41,832 bases of DNA from Fomitopsis serialis. Lineage: Eukaryota; Basidiomycota; Agaricomycetes; Polyporales; Fomitopsidaceae. The stretch covers positions 1 to 41,832 of the forward strand of contig NW_025955308.1 of the NCBI RefSeq assembly GCF_022376445.1. Reading direction: 5' to 3'. A program made the position numbers and the translations under genes. Positions 1 through 11,579 of this stretch are shown here, piece after piece. Each line of letters opens with the position of its first letter. Within the stretch, counting starts at the first letter, position 1. The notes under the pieces were generated by a model. The model was not told where the DNA came from and ran no database searches. It saw only the letters and a list, made by a program, of their open reading frames with translations.

Positions 1-754
1 AGCGCGAATCATACTACTAGACCATTGAGCCAGTATCAATAGGTACAGGTAATTGTATAAGTATGGCTTGCTATATTCTGTGCACCTGATATGGAAGCCT
101 GGTGAAGGTATCATTCGCATCTCATCTAAGTCAACACACACAGACCGTGCAGTTGCCCAGTAATATTCCCAAGAAGGCAAAAGCGAGTCGAGTGTCTGCC
201 AGTGTCGATCGTGCAGCACCAGCGCCTACAACGCTTGCGAAATCCGTCGTATGTCACATTTCCCAAGGCGGAAGCGCCCGTGTCCAGGAGCGGAACCACT
301 TTGGAACCACTCACCTGTCACATATGTAGAAGATCCTCCGTACAATACTTGTCAATGTGGTCATCGTTTATCATTATAAGTCAATATCAGTCATCGGTAG
401 AGACGAACACACCAAGCTCGGGTAGAACAGGTTCGGGTAGCCTTGTGAGAGTCAGCAGACGAAGTGTACGCAGCTGCGATTCGCGACTCGAGGGGACATC
501 TTCACTCGAGGCGATGCTCTATCAAAGCCGGAATTATGCAGATACCACAGTGACATTCTCCGAGTCGCTGGCCAGATAATATTTACGATCTCTCATGACG
601 CTGAGATGCTGAAATGATCAACCATATGTATCGCGCCGATGCCGTCATGGTGAGCAGTGTATCAACCAAACACACTGTTCATTTTGGGCCAACGATGAGA
701 AAGTAATACTAATCTTATTGACGAAGTGCGGGACTTAACCTCTTGCTTCTATGA
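1..754. other. Left-edge intergenic stretch
   Basis: No open frame here has recognisable protein features, and I see no tRNA, rRNA or repeat. The right part is the 3' flank of the minus-strand HNH gene that ends at 755. Confidence 0.5.
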
Positions 755-1473
755 TCAGCCTCGCTTCACGCCCCACCGTTGCTTCGATATGTACTTCCTC
801 CACTTCTGCACATCTTCGCGTTCCAAAAGTCGATCGAGGGTGTAATACTCTTGGGCGAGCTCTTCGTTGCTCGCCACTTGATGTACGGTGGAGTGACATG
901 GTCTATGATGGGATTCAGTGTTGTTTGTCATACGAGCGGAGCAACTAGCTCAACAGCAGGAACCCACCTGCAGAGCCAAGCAACGGAGTTGAGCATTCCT
1001 TCCGAGTGCCACTTCTTCTTCAGTGCTTTCGCGTGCACCTCTCTTGGAATGAGGTGGTGGTACGTCAGCGGCACCTCGCGCTCGCAGATCTCGCACTCCG
1101 AGGCGCGCGTCCTTGACCACACAGGAGGAGGGGCGGTCACTTCTGCGACGTATTCCACGAGAACTTTGCGCAAGAAGCTAGAGGCATCGTCGGCATCGCC
1201 GGCGATGCCGCACGAGATCAGGGTGTCCACGAAGGTGAGCGGAATGTTATTCAAAGTGAGCAAGTCGACGTCGGGAAGATTTGCGCATTTCTCATGCACC
1301 GCTGAGCGTAACGGCCCAGGGAGGGCTGGCCAGACCTCAGAAGCAAGATACGAAGTGAAGTCGTCGAGCGAAGACGGGTTATCTGCCGGAGAGTCCATGA
1401 TGCCCGGTTGAGACAGGATATGGCGAGTGAGGCACTGGTTGAAAGCAATGTATTGCGAGCTTTCCTCAGACAT
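755..1473 (-). CDS. HNH-type zinc-ribbon protein (fungal hypothetical)
   Basis: Two exons: 1473-968 and 902-755, with a 65-bp intron at 903-967 (GTGGGT donor, CATAG acceptor); 217 aa. Splicing completes a metal-binding HNH motif: CEIC at about 127-130, HHLIP at 139-143, a central Asn near 162, then CRPCH at 168-172 followed by another His. The N-terminal ~115 residues have no domain I recognise. HNH folds of this type in fungi are usually of unknown role; nuclease activity is possible but not shown. The gene is divergent from gamma-tubulin with about 280 bp between the start codons, so the two probably share a promoter region. An internal Met at residue 26 could be the true start. Confidence 0.75.
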
Positions 1474-1753
1474 CGAGACAGAGGGGCCTCAGAGGGCACG
1501 CCGACTGCCAGCGATCCGGCGTTGATGTGGCGGAGTCCAAGCGACTGTGGGGTCAGTTGTGGACGCCTGTTGGACCAGCGGGTGCCCGTGGGACAGCGGG
1601 GACAAACACGAAGCACGTGGCCTGCTATTGGGCGCGGCTGTGGCTCAGGCTGCTCTTTCTCTTCTCTTCACTTCGACTGCTGCCCTCATCAGGCTTCGTT
1701 CCATTCGACTCCTGCAAACGCGGAGCGCGCGTGCTACGCCATATTGCCACACA

Positions 1754-3596
1754 ATGCCACGCGAGATCGTGACAGTGCAGCTTGGCCAATGCGGCAACCA
1801 AAGTGCGCCTTCCGCAGTCGCGTCCGCTTCGATCGTGATCTGACCGAGACGCGTCGCAAGTGGGTTCCGTATACTGGCAACGGCTCTGTGCTGAGCATGG
1901 TATCAACAAGGAGGGGATATTGGAAGAGTGGGCGACCGAGGGTGGCGACCGGAAGGACGTCTTCTTCTACCAGGCGGACGACGAACATTACATCCCCCGC
2001 GCGATCCTTGTGGACTTAGAGCCTCGCGTACGTCACCGCGTTCTGTCACTTGACTTACGCGACTGAGACATCTTTTTGTGCTCAGGTCATTCATGGCATC
2101 CTCGCATCACCATATGCCAATCTGTACAACCCGGAGAACATTTTTGTTTCTCAAGACGGCGGTGGTGCTGGGAACAACTGGGCCCAAGGATACTCGGCAG
2201 GCGAGCGGATCTACGAAGAAGTCATGGAAATGATCGATAGAGAAGCGGAAGGCAGCGATTCGCTCGAGGTGCGTGGCTCCCCCCTCACGTCTACGCGGAA
2301 AATTGAAGACGTCGCAGGGCTTCATGCTCATGCACTCAATAGCAGGCGGGACAGGCTCTGGACTAGGCTCTTTCCTTCTTGAACGGCTAAACGATAAATT
2401 CCCGAAGAAACTCATTCAAACATATTCCGTCTTTCCAAACGCACAGGAGGGCGATGTCGTAGTGCAGCCCTATAATGCTCTCCTGACGCTAAAACGACTA
2501 ACAAATCACGCTGATTCCGTTGTCGTTCTGGACAATGGCGCCCTCGCACGGATATCAGCAGACAGGCTACACGTCCAGACAGCGACATTCGATCAAACAA
2601 ATCAACTGGTAAGACTCGGACAACGGCACTGCTGTGTCTGCAATTAATATGCGTATCAGGTGTCTACTGTGATGGCTGCTAGCACCCAAACGCTTCGATA
2701 CCCTGGATACATGAACAACGACCTCGTCGGCATCATCGCTTCTCTCATCCCGACGCCACGGTGCCACTTCCTGATGACTTCATATACCCCGTTCACGAGT
2801 GACCAGATCGACAAGGTGAGCCATCCATCCTGACCGACTCCGTCCACTGCGTGATATCTCGCCAGGCGAAACCCATCCGGCGGACGACCGTTCTCGACGT
2901 GATGCGCCGCCTTCTCCAACCCAAGAACCGCATGGTCTCGACAACGCCGAGCAAGACCGCCTGCTACATCTCCATCCTCAACATCATCCAGGGTGATGTC
3001 GACCCGACTGACGTACGTTCTCTCAGACCCACACAGGCATAGTGTAATGACCGGGACTACAGGTCCACCAATCGCTACTCCGTATCCGCGAGCGCCAGCT
3101 GGCCAACTTCATTCCTTGGGGCCCCGCATCCATTCAGGTGGCGCTCACGCGCAAGTCGCCGTACATCAGCACGGCACATCGTGTCAGCGGACTCATGCTT
3201 GCGAACCACACCAGCATCGCTTCCGTGCGTACCTCGCGTGTCATCGACCGTACCATAAATTTGACGCGTCGTTGCCGCGCTACAGCTCTTCAAGCGCATG
3301 ATCGACCAATTCGACCGGTTGCGCAAGAGGAACGCGTTCGTCGAGCAGTACAAGAAGGAGAAGATGTTCGAGAACGGATTAGAAGAGTTCGACGACGCCA
3401 GGTACGCAGCTGTCTCGCCTAAGTCGCGCATGCGAGTTTATCGGGCGTGATAGGGCTACTGCAGAAGAGCTCCAGAAGGAGTACAAGGCCTGCGAAAGTC
3501 CTGACTACATCACATACGTGAGTATCCGACCGTTTGGTCCCCGTGAAATGCTAATGCCAGAAATAGGGTTCCCCGGACGCCGAGCAACCAGCGTAA
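1754..3596 (+). CDS. TUB4: Gamma-tubulin
   Basis: Ten exons: 1754-1802, 1861-2027, 2086-2268, 2318-2608, 2660-2815, 2866-3012, 3063-3224, 3286-3401, 3454-3517, 3567-3596. They total 454 aa, the usual length for gamma-tubulin. The N-terminus [16 protein letters not shown] is diagnostic of the gamma class. The GTP-binding tubulin signature GGTGSGLG lies in exon 4, and [13 protein letters not shown] and the [14 protein letters not shown] block follow. The protein nucleates microtubules as part of the gamma-tubulin complex at spindle pole bodies. All nine introns are short (49-61 bp) and canonical. The first exon is only 49 nt and its last base joins the next exon to make a Met codon. No breaks are seen. 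Confidence 0.97.
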
Positions 3597-3815
3597 CGGT
3601 CTCGTGCTCCATGGGTCTAAGTTATCTCTCCCTCGCGTGACGATGATCAGCAATCCCTTGCCGTACCGCCTGGGCCTTGCACTGTATGATAGTGTACCAT
3701 ACCGGGGCACCCACAATTTGCTCGCGACGGTGCGTCGGTAAGATTCAGCGGTTCCATTGGGCAAGTACGTGTTCCTCTGCTTGTATATCATACATTTGTA
3801 CAAAATTCGGTGCTA

Positions 3816-5377
3816 TCACGTCTTCCGAAGCTCAGTGATGCTAAGGGCACCGCGACACTCCCATATCCTCTCAACCTTCAGTCCGGCTCTGTTCGCGATC
3901 ACGCTGAGCTGTTCGGGCGTGCGCTCGGCGCTGTTACAGAAGGAGAGCATCAACATGTCGAACATTCCTGTGAGCGCATTCGCGTTGCCGTAATTCGCGG
4001 GCAGGGGCGCCGGAGCAGGTTTGAGGTGCGTCGAGCCCAAAGGAGGATGGACAATCATGTCCGCGACGAGAATACACGACTCTGGACCCATGGCATCCCG
4101 CAGCCGACTGAGTATTGTCGTGCACTGGTCATCCGGCCAATCATGGCTGTCGGGAATAGCGAGGTGAGCGGATTGCTGCATTGTAGTTATTCATTCACTC
4201 ACATTATGTAGCGCAGGAAATACACAGCTGCGCCCCTGACAGGCTGTTCTTCAAAGAAGTCGTGTGCAATCAGTTGCGCCTGTCCACTCTGGATGTAGCC
4301 CGGCATCTCAGCATCCCACGTATCCTTCGCTTTCCCAATGGTGACGGGGAGGTCTTCGACCACGAAGTTTAAATCTGGAAATGACTTGGCCAGCTCGAGA
4401 CACATGCTGCCTACGCCACCCCCGACGTCTACGACAGTAGCGTCCCCAGCGAAGCCCACGGAAAGTCTGTCAACCAAAACATGCGACTCTAGATCTGTTC
4501 AGCACCGCAGTCAGAGTGTATCTGACTTACCAGCGATGAGTGAAGGTGAGCACATTTGTCCTAGACCGACCATCGCAAGTGGAAACATCTCACGAACCTC
4601 CCGGCCGGCGGCATCGGATCCATCTCTCGTCTCAGTATAATCCCATATTGTCCGTTCCAGTCCGTGTGCCTTCTGGAACGCGCTGTCCGTGACGGATGTT
4701 GTGTGTGGGTCAAGCAATACTGCAGGCAAATGCTCAAGGCACTCAATAAACAGCTTGGTGCCACTACGGGGGTGCGTCAGCATGGGCTTGCACTCTGTTC
4801 ACGACGCTGACGACATACAAGAGCAGCTGGATTGCCTTTGCGGGAGGATTACCAGCGAGGATGCGACTCAGCTGCGTATTGGCGAACTGCAACGGCTCGA
4901 CCTCGTTGTAGATGCCGTTGCTGCAGAGCACACGCATCACTCTCACTGGGAAGAGCCAAGTCAGAAATCAGTGTAGTCGTACGTCTGAAGCGAAGACTGA
5001 CCAAGCTTCTGCTCGTCGATGCCCGTCCGTCTGCTGAGGACTTCGGCAGAGACTCCGTTAGGTACTTCTGCCTCCGCCAGTATGTCGGGTACTTCTGCGC
5101 GTACCGTCGTATCGAGCGCCTGGGCCATCGCGAAAGTCATTGCAACCTCAAGGATGCGAACGCGGGGATCCTCAATGAGGTCGACACACATGCCGCATGC
5201 CCCGCGAATGATGCGACGCGCTTCGAACAGCTCGTGCGATGGCAACTGAGATGTCGGAGGATCCGAGTAGCTGGTGCGCTGTTCTTTCCTCTCCCATTCC
5301 TTAATGACCAGCTCCGAGGTGTTGACGAGGAGTTGGATCAGGGCGCGCAGAGTCTCCACTCTGGTCGAGGGTGCCAT
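3816..5377 (-). CDS. O-methyltransferase copy 1, with a one-base frame break
   Basis: SAM-dependent class I (COMT-like) O-methyltransferase. Exons by comparison with copies 2 and 3: 5377-5002, 4945-4819, 4763-4531, 4466-4203, 4146-3816. Family features are present: VVDVGGGVGSM SAM motif, FVVEDLP, and HDWPDD, whose His is the expected catalytic base. Exon 4 is 264 nt, but 265 nt in both paralogues; one G is missing from a G run at about 4444-4447, which shifts the frame just before the SAM motif. A nearer acceptor at 4495-4496 would restore the frame (36-nt intron, 452 aa) at the cost of replacing the conserved DFPW segment. It could therefore be a young pseudogene, a functional variant or an assembly error. 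Substrate is unknown; small phenolics or polyketides are usual. Confidence 0.85.
4467..4530 (-). other. Intron 3 of O-methyltransferase copy 1, alternative acceptors
   Basis: Donor GTAAGT at 4530. The acceptor homologous to copies 2 and 3 is at 4467 (64-nt intron) and leads into the frame-shifted exon. A second AG at 4495 gives a 36-nt intron that keeps the frame open into the SAM motif. Confidence 0.55.
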
Positions 5378-6241
5378 AGCTTGTGGGGCTAGGGCGTGTC
5401 TAGTAGGGCCCTCCCAAGTTTTGACATCTATATAGTATAGCGCCCCAATTCGCTCACCGGCAGTGAGCTGTCGATGTGATGCCATTGAATGCCTTTAATT
5501 CCGTATATGAGGCTCGAATCTGACGTACTGGACGGTACTATGCCTCTCACATGTCAACGCCATTCCTCTCATCATGTTGGACACGTCGCCGTGTGACTAC
5601 TCGCATTTGTGACTCGGAGCTCCAGTTCTATCAGCACCGCGGGAGATGATAGCCATTTGTCGACAACGCCTGGTATGGAAAATGCTACACAAAGGAAGAA
5701 TGAATTATATCATACCGAGGTTACTCACAGCCTTGGACAGTTCAGTGCGTAGTTCAACAAATTACACCTGGCGGAATTCAAAATAGGAGTTGACCGTGAT
5801 CAGTCATGCGAGTTGTTCTCGATCATTGATTGGAGTAGCTGCGACGTTCAATTTGACGACATAACTATCAGGGAGGTCAGTGTTGGAAGGAGGTCTAGTA
5901 TGAAATCAGGTGGATGCTGCCGTACGGCCTCTACATATGACATACGGTTAAGCATTGTCCTACTAACGCAAGATAGTAAAGCCTCTCGTGCCGTGAAGCC
6001 TCAGCCATGTGGCAAGCTTGCAGGACTTCATCTAGCCGCCGTGGACAGATTAGAAACGCCCTTGTGCAAAACAATGCCCAGGGAATAATTGAGTTTCGGT
6101 CCAGATTTCACGCGCACGTAAGTCGACATATTGACGCTCAACAGACGCGGCAGGGGCCCCTATGTTTAGCGGGAAAATGGATAGTGTATAGGTACGACGT
6201 CCTTTGCAGGTAGTACCTACATCTACACAAAGTCCCCGGTC
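5378..6241. other. Intergenic between O-methyltransferase copies 1 and 2
   Basis: Holds the promoter of copy 1 (near 5392-5441) and the 3' flank of copy 2. The open frame at 5813-6088 has no recognisable features and I do not call it a gene. Confidence 0.5.
5392..5441 (-). promoter_or_regulatory. Probable core promoter of O-methyltransferase copy 1
   Basis: Reading on the minus strand: a TATA-like CTATATAG at 5429-5436, then TCAAAACTTGGGAGGG, then ACACG close to the start codon. The upstream of copy 3 shows the same order (TATA-like, TCAAAGCATGGGAGGG, ACACG). The similarity suggests a shared duplicated core promoter. Confidence 0.5.
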
Positions 6242-7821
6242 TTACACCGGCAGCCGTCGCAGCTCCGTGATGCTCACGGGTCCCCGACACTCCCATATCT
6301 TCACCACCTTGAGCCCTGCTCTATTAGCAACTACTTCGAGTTGCTCAGGTGTCCGCTCGGCGCCGTTGAGCAGACTGAGCATCACCATGTCGTGCATGCC
6401 TTTGATCAAGTCCGCGCGACCATAGTTCGCAGGCAGCGGTGCCGGAGCGGCTTTGAAGTGCGCAGAACCCAGGGGAGGCTGGACGATCATATCAGCGACG
6501 AGGATGCGCGACTCGGGGCTCATGACATCACGCAGTCTGCTCAAGATCTGGACGCAATCGTCGTCTGGCCAGTCGTGTCTGGTAGACAATGTCAGCGAGC
6601 CTCGTCGCACGCTGTGATGACTGCTCACAGCACGTAGCGAAGGAAGTACGCCGCAGCCCCCTGCACTGGTTGCTCGGTGAAGAAGTCGTGTGGCAATAAT
6701 CGTACACGCCCTCGTTCGACGGCGCCGGGACATCCAGTTTCCCAAATGGGTCTTGCCTTCTCGATGATAATCGGAAGGTCTTCAACCACGAAGCACAGAT
6801 CCGGAAAGGACTTGGCGAGGTCGAGAGACATACTACCTATGCCGCCTCCGACGTCAACAACGGTGCCTTTCCCCAGAGATCCCCAGGGGAAGTCTATGCC
6901 AAAATTGTAGCGTTTTGTGAATTGGAAGAGCCATTCTCCGCAGCCAGCACTCACCTTGCGTGAGCGCGAGTGAGCCCATCTGGCTTTGACCGAACATTGC
7001 CTGCGGGGAAAGTTCGCGGGCTTCGAGGATGGCTGCATCGGTCGCATCACTCTGCGTGACGAAGTCGAATAGCGATAGCTCCGTCTTCTGCGCTCTCTGG
7101 AAAGCGGCCTCCGTGACGGACGTGGAGCTCGTCGTCTTCGGATCGAGCAGCGTGGCAGGGAGATGTTCAAGGGCCTCGACGAAGAGCTTCGTTCCACTGT
7201 GGGAATGTGTTAGTGTCCCTGCAGACCGAACGGACTCTGTATACGTACAAGAGACATTGGAACGCTTTCGCCTGCGGGTTGCTAACCAAAACACCACTCA
7301 AATTCGTGTTCGCAAAGCGCTGAACACCGACTTCATCGTAAATTCCGCCAGAGCACAGAAAGCGCATCACCCGTACTGAAAGAAAGGCAGATTAGCCGAG
7401 CTACCCCTCTTAACACAAAAGGAACGAGGACTTTACCGAGCTTCTTCTCGTCAATCCCTGTTCGCCGGCTGAGCTGCGTAGCCGAGACGCCGCTGGCAGG
7501 CGCCTCTGCCTCTGCCAAAATATCCGGAACCCCTGCGCGCACTGTTGTGTCAAATGCTTGTGACAACGCAAAGGATTCCGAGATTTCCTGGAGGCGGACC
7601 CTCGGGTCCTCAACCAGGTCGATGCACATTGCACATGCTCCGTGTATGACGCGGCGTGCTTCAAATAGTTTGTGCGATACCAGGTTGGGCGTGGCAGACT
7701 CATTCCTAGAGGAGTGACGCTCCTCCGCCTCCCATTCTTCGATGACTACCTCGGAGGTGTCCACGAGGAGTCGGATCAGGGACCGTAGTTTCTGCACTCG
7801 AGTCGAGCGAGATACAGGCAT
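6242..7821 (-). CDS. O-methyltransferase copy 2
   Basis: Intact five-exon class I O-methyltransferase: 7821-7437, 7375-7249, 7196-6955, 6893-6629, 6578-6242; 451 aa. The exon pattern (385, 127, 242, 265, 337 nt) matches its neighbours almost exactly, showing tandem duplication. Motifs: an N-terminal all-helical dimerisation and winged-helix region (RLLVDTSEVVIEEWE; LSRRTGIDEKKLG), SAM-binding VVDVGGGIGSM, the acidic FVVEDLP, HDWPDD with the likely catalytic His, and the C-terminal RAGLKV-KIWECRG block. An upstream in-frame ATG at 7866 exists, but a TATA-like ATAAAA lies just above it (about 7868-7875), so I prefer 7821, which also matches the starts of copies 1 and 3. Substrate unknown. Confidence 0.92.
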
Positions 7822-7866
7822 GGCGAAAGGTGGGGATGCGTTCGACTGGGCGGGAAGCTCTGACAC

Positions 7867-8659
7867 CTTTTATCACAACTCACGGGTTGACATGAGATAC
7901 CGCTGCCAGTGTTATCGCCAATAGAATGAACCTAACCATGACCGTGTCAGCTAGAACCGCATGATATCAACGGGGGCCGACTGCCTTCCAAAGTTCCAGA
8001 GGCTCACCGTCACGCCATTTCGAACGAACTCTAAAAGGAACGCTCATCGTTCTTTGAGAACGTATGGACACCTCGATCGTCAACCAACACCTGTGGATGC
8101 CTCTGGCATAGTCACGGCAGAGAAACCATGAGAATTGTGATGACGGGATCGAAGTCAACACCAGTGGCATGATAGTCTCAAGGCTCCTGCCAGTACGTCA
8201 CAATACTTGGACTCGCGCTCGCGACAACGCCCGAGTCGCCGCATTAAGCCCATACGCACATTTGGCCTATTGTGATGTGTATGAATCGAGTTTGATCGAA
8301 CATTCCATACGACGCGTTCTTTCCACGGAGCTGCAGCGGGCCATGAGTATGTACCTAAGTTGGCAACTACTGGAACATACCGTACGTTACTTAGTGGCCT
8401 CGGAAAGTTGAGCGCCCGATTTGGCAGGCACGTCGTTCGAAGCGCCAACATGCACCTGCGGCAAGTTCCCTCTGCGAGCTTCTGCGAGTCAGTCAACCTA
8501 CGCCATCTTTATCTGAGACATGCGCAGTCATCTTGAGCCTAGCCCTTGCCGCGCTGCACTGTACGAAGATGCCCTGTACCGATATTTACACTCCCTCGCA
8601 TCCCTTCTACAAGTCAGATCCGAATCTGGTCTACGAGGCAATTGTGTGCTGGATACTTA
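7867..8659. other. Intergenic between O-methyltransferase copies 2 and 3
   Basis: Holds a TATA-like element for copy 2 near 7868-7875. Otherwise I see no gene, RNA or repeat. Confidence 0.5.
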
Positions 8660-10229
8660 TCACATCCGTCGAAGCTCAGTAATACCGATGGGCCCCCGGC
8701 ACTCCCATATCTTCTCTATCTTGAGCCCCGCTCTTGCTGCGATGGCACCTAGCTGTTCAGGCGTCCGCTCGCCGCCATTGAACAGGGAAAGCATCCACAT
8801 GTCGTGCATCCCCTTGAACGCGTTCGCCCGGCCGTAATTTGTAGGCAGCGGCATCGAGGCAGGCTTGAGGTACGTTGAGCCCAGAGGAGGATGGATGATC
8901 ATATCCGCAACGAGGATGCGCGAGTGCGGACCCATGGCCTCCCGAAGCCTGTTCAAGATTGTGACACACTGATCATCCGGCCAGTCGTGCCTAAACAGTT
9001 CGATTTAGCACATTCTCGCCCCACAACGCCGTTGCAACTCACATGATATAGCGCAGGAAATACACCGCTGCATCCTTGACAGGCTGTTCCTCGAAGAAGT
9101 TATGTCTGAGAAGCTGCACGCGTCCAGCATCGATAGACCCCGGGACCTCAGCGTTCCAAATAGACGTTGCCTTGTCGATCGAGACGGTAAGGTCTTCCAC
9201 CACGAAGCGCAAGTCGGGGAACAACTTTGCGAGTTCGATACACATGCTGCCTACGCCGCCGCCGACGTCCACGACGGTGGCCTCACCGAGCGATCCCCAG
9301 GGATAGTCTGTAGCGTCGAAGCGCACGTCAATTTGAACATCTATGACACCAGACTAAGCTAGGACGCTCCTCACTCACCAGCGATGAGCGACGGCGAACC
9401 CATTTGTCCTTGGCCTACCATCGCGAGTGGAAACACTTCGCGGGCCTCCCGAACAGCAGGGTCGGCTTCGTCTCCCTCCTCGATGTAGCCCCACAGTGTT
9501 TGGTGTGGGCCGAAAGCTTTCTGAAATGCGCATTCTGTGACGGACGTGGAGCGCGTCACTTCCGGGTCGAGCAATGTTGCGGGGAGATGCTCCGTGGCCC
9601 CAACAAGCAACCTGGTGCCGCTGTGAAGATGCATGAGCACGGTCTTGTCTTACATCTCTTGTTGTGACGACGTACTAGAGACACTGGTACGCCTTCGCTG
9701 GCGGATTTCCAGCAAGAATGCTGCTGAAACGCGTATTCGTGAACTGCAAGGGCTTGACCTCGTCGTAGATGCCGCCACTGCAGAGCAAGCGCATCACTCT
9801 CACTGGCCACAAATGAGCCCGACTGCTGTACATAGGTCGAAACAAGAACTGACCAAGCTTCTGCTCGTCGACCCCCGTCCGTCGACTGAGTTCCACGGCC
9901 GACACACCGTCAAGCGGCTCCGCCTCCGCCAGTACGTCCGGCACCCCTGCGCGAACCGTGGTTTCAAGCGCCTGGGACATCCCGTAGGACAGCGAGATCT
10001 CCAACAGGCGGACACGGGGGTCGTCGACCAGATCAATGCACACGCCACACGCCCCGCGCATGATGCGCCGCGCTTCGAACAACTCGTGCGAGGGCAGGCT
10101 GTTGTTGGTGGGGATCGCAGCCTCGTCGAACTGCTCTTCCGCCTCCCATTCCTTGATGATGAGCTCAGAGGTGTTCACGAGGAGCTGGATCAGCGAGCGC
10201 AGTGCCTTCACTCTGTTGGAAGGCGCCAT
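8660..10229 (-). CDS. O-methyltransferase copy 3
   Basis: Intact five-exon class I O-methyltransferase: 10229-9854, 9802-9676, 9620-9379, 9307-9043, 8990-8660; 446 aa. The start MAPSNRVKALRSLIQLLV aligns with copy 1. It has the winged-helix segment LSRRTGVDEQKLG, SAM motif VVDVGGGVGSM (about residues 258-268), FVVEDL, HDWPDD (catalytic His near 338) and the ending IWECRGPIGITELRRM. Of the three it is closer to copy 1 (exons 1, 2 and 5 have identical lengths), so copies 1 and 3 probably separated later than copy 2. No polyketide synthase, P450 or other biosynthetic gene is seen beside the array, so a secondary-metabolite role is only inference. Confidence 0.93.
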
Positions 10230-10899
10230 ACTTGAAGGGGGGACGTGTTCGATACGACCCTCCCATGCTTTGAGGGCCCTATATGACTATTGAGCCAAAG
10301 ACCCCGTTGATGTCGAGGCGTCAACCCAATGCCGCAGCTCCCGGCATTCATGACGGCGTCGGCACAAACGAGGATTCTGTGAACTCTCACTCACCTATCA
10401 GCAGGAATAGACAGACCAGCGCCGAACCCGGGTATGTCCCGTCGAACATAAGGAGGTGAGAACGCGTCGGGTCAATCCCACGCGCTTCGCAAACGCTCAC
10501 TGGAGTACTGAAAATTCAATCAGGAGGCGCATCGCAGGTATTTGTCAGATTGTCAGACATCAGAGTGAGTTCCGGAGAAGCGACGCACGAGATGATAGAC
10601 TTCACTCTCCAATCGTAATAGCCGCGCCTGCGTGAAAGAGTAGGCGCCGAGTGCTGAGTATGAGGAGGAACTTCCTTCTCCCAGAACCAGATGTCCGATG
10701 TTCACTTCGAGTCCGACCATCGGACCAGCACCATGCTACACTGGAACGACTATGATTATAGTGATGGGTAGCAACAAACTGGGGCAGCGCGGTGAGGTGC
10801 AAATCTACTTAAACAGCTCGCAGAATCATCGTTCATTCGTACATCGTGGACCGTACCGTCCAGCATCAGGCATCGCAAGCGGCATCGCGGGGGGCCGCT
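10230..10899. other. Intergenic between O-methyltransferase copy 3 and MBF1
   Basis: Apart from the copy 3 promoter at its left end, nothing coding or structured was recognised. Confidence 0.45.
10240..10287 (-). promoter_or_regulatory. Probable core promoter of O-methyltransferase copy 3
   Basis: Minus-strand order is TATA-like CATATAGGG, then TCAAAGCATGGGAGGG, then ACACG, the same arrangement as upstream of copy 1. Confidence 0.45.
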
Positions 10900-11579
10900 T
10901 TACGACGCCTTCGGTCCCCCCAGCTTCTTGCCGATGTCCGCGCCGCGGAGCTTCACGCCGAGCACGCGCTCGAGCTTGCCGAGGACCTGCGGGTTCGGGA
11001 TGGCCTTGCTCGACTCGTAATCCTGGATGACGGACGGCTTCTCGTTGACCTTCTGCGCGAGGTCCTTCTGCGTGAGCCCCTTCTCCATGCGGGCTGTTTG
11101 GATCGCCTGGTGTCGGGTGTGAGTAAGCGGGAGAGAACGGGGAGAGGGGGGGACGTACCTTCCCGACGGAGGGCAAGATCTTGGGCGGTGGCGCGACCTC
11201 GTTTTCACGGTCGAGCTTGGCTATCCGTTGGTGGTCGGTGCCTGCAGGATAGCAATGCGGATGAGTAGGTGTATGAGACAGGCTGGGTATCAGAACGCAC
11301 TTTGGTGAGCCTTGTTCATCCCAGCTGTCACTTTCTTGTCTGTAGCCACGACAGCACCGGTTCGCCGTGCCTGCATCCCTCCCTATCAGCGCTTGTCCAT
11401 CTGTCGAGCATATCCACGATACGTACGGCTGTAGGGGCAACAGATTGTCAGTCACTCGACGCAAGACAGGGCCAGAGGCGGTACAACTCACCATTCAGAT
11501 CAGAGGTGGTCCTGGTCACCTTCGGGACCTTGCCCTTGGAGCCGATAACGACCTTGCTGTCCCAGTCCATGTCGCCCAT
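10900..11579 (-). CDS. MBF1: Multiprotein bridging factor 1 (transcription coactivator)
   Basis: Exons 11579-11492, 11428-11427, 11370-11301, 11241-11159 and 11106-10900 give 149 aa, the usual MBF1 length. MBF1 bridges bZIP activators and TBP and also acts in ribosome quality control. The N-terminus has [12 protein letters not shown]; the middle reads [16 protein letters not shown] and [13 protein letters not shown]; the C-terminal Cro/C1-type helix-turn-helix has [28 protein letters not shown] and [15 protein letters not shown]. The Ala-Ala of LNAARR can only be made by a 2-nt exon (CC, 11427-11428) between two fully canonical introns. Splicing directly from exon 1 to exon 3 breaks the frame. 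The start could also be the second Met (MDWDS), which is closer to the family norm. Confidence 0.95.
11427..11428 (-). other. MBF1: Predicted 2-nt microexon of MBF1
   Basis: Upstream intron 11429-11491 has GTGAGT, CTGAC and CTACAG. Downstream intron 11371-11426 has GTACGT, CTGAT and GCAG. The two bases CC between them complete an Ala codon (G|CC) and set the phase for the conserved ARRTGA segment. Confidence 0.8.

Noticed and set aside
779..1411. Plus-strand open frame of 210 codons
   Set aside because: Antisense to the HNH gene, whose spliced product has a complete conserved motif.
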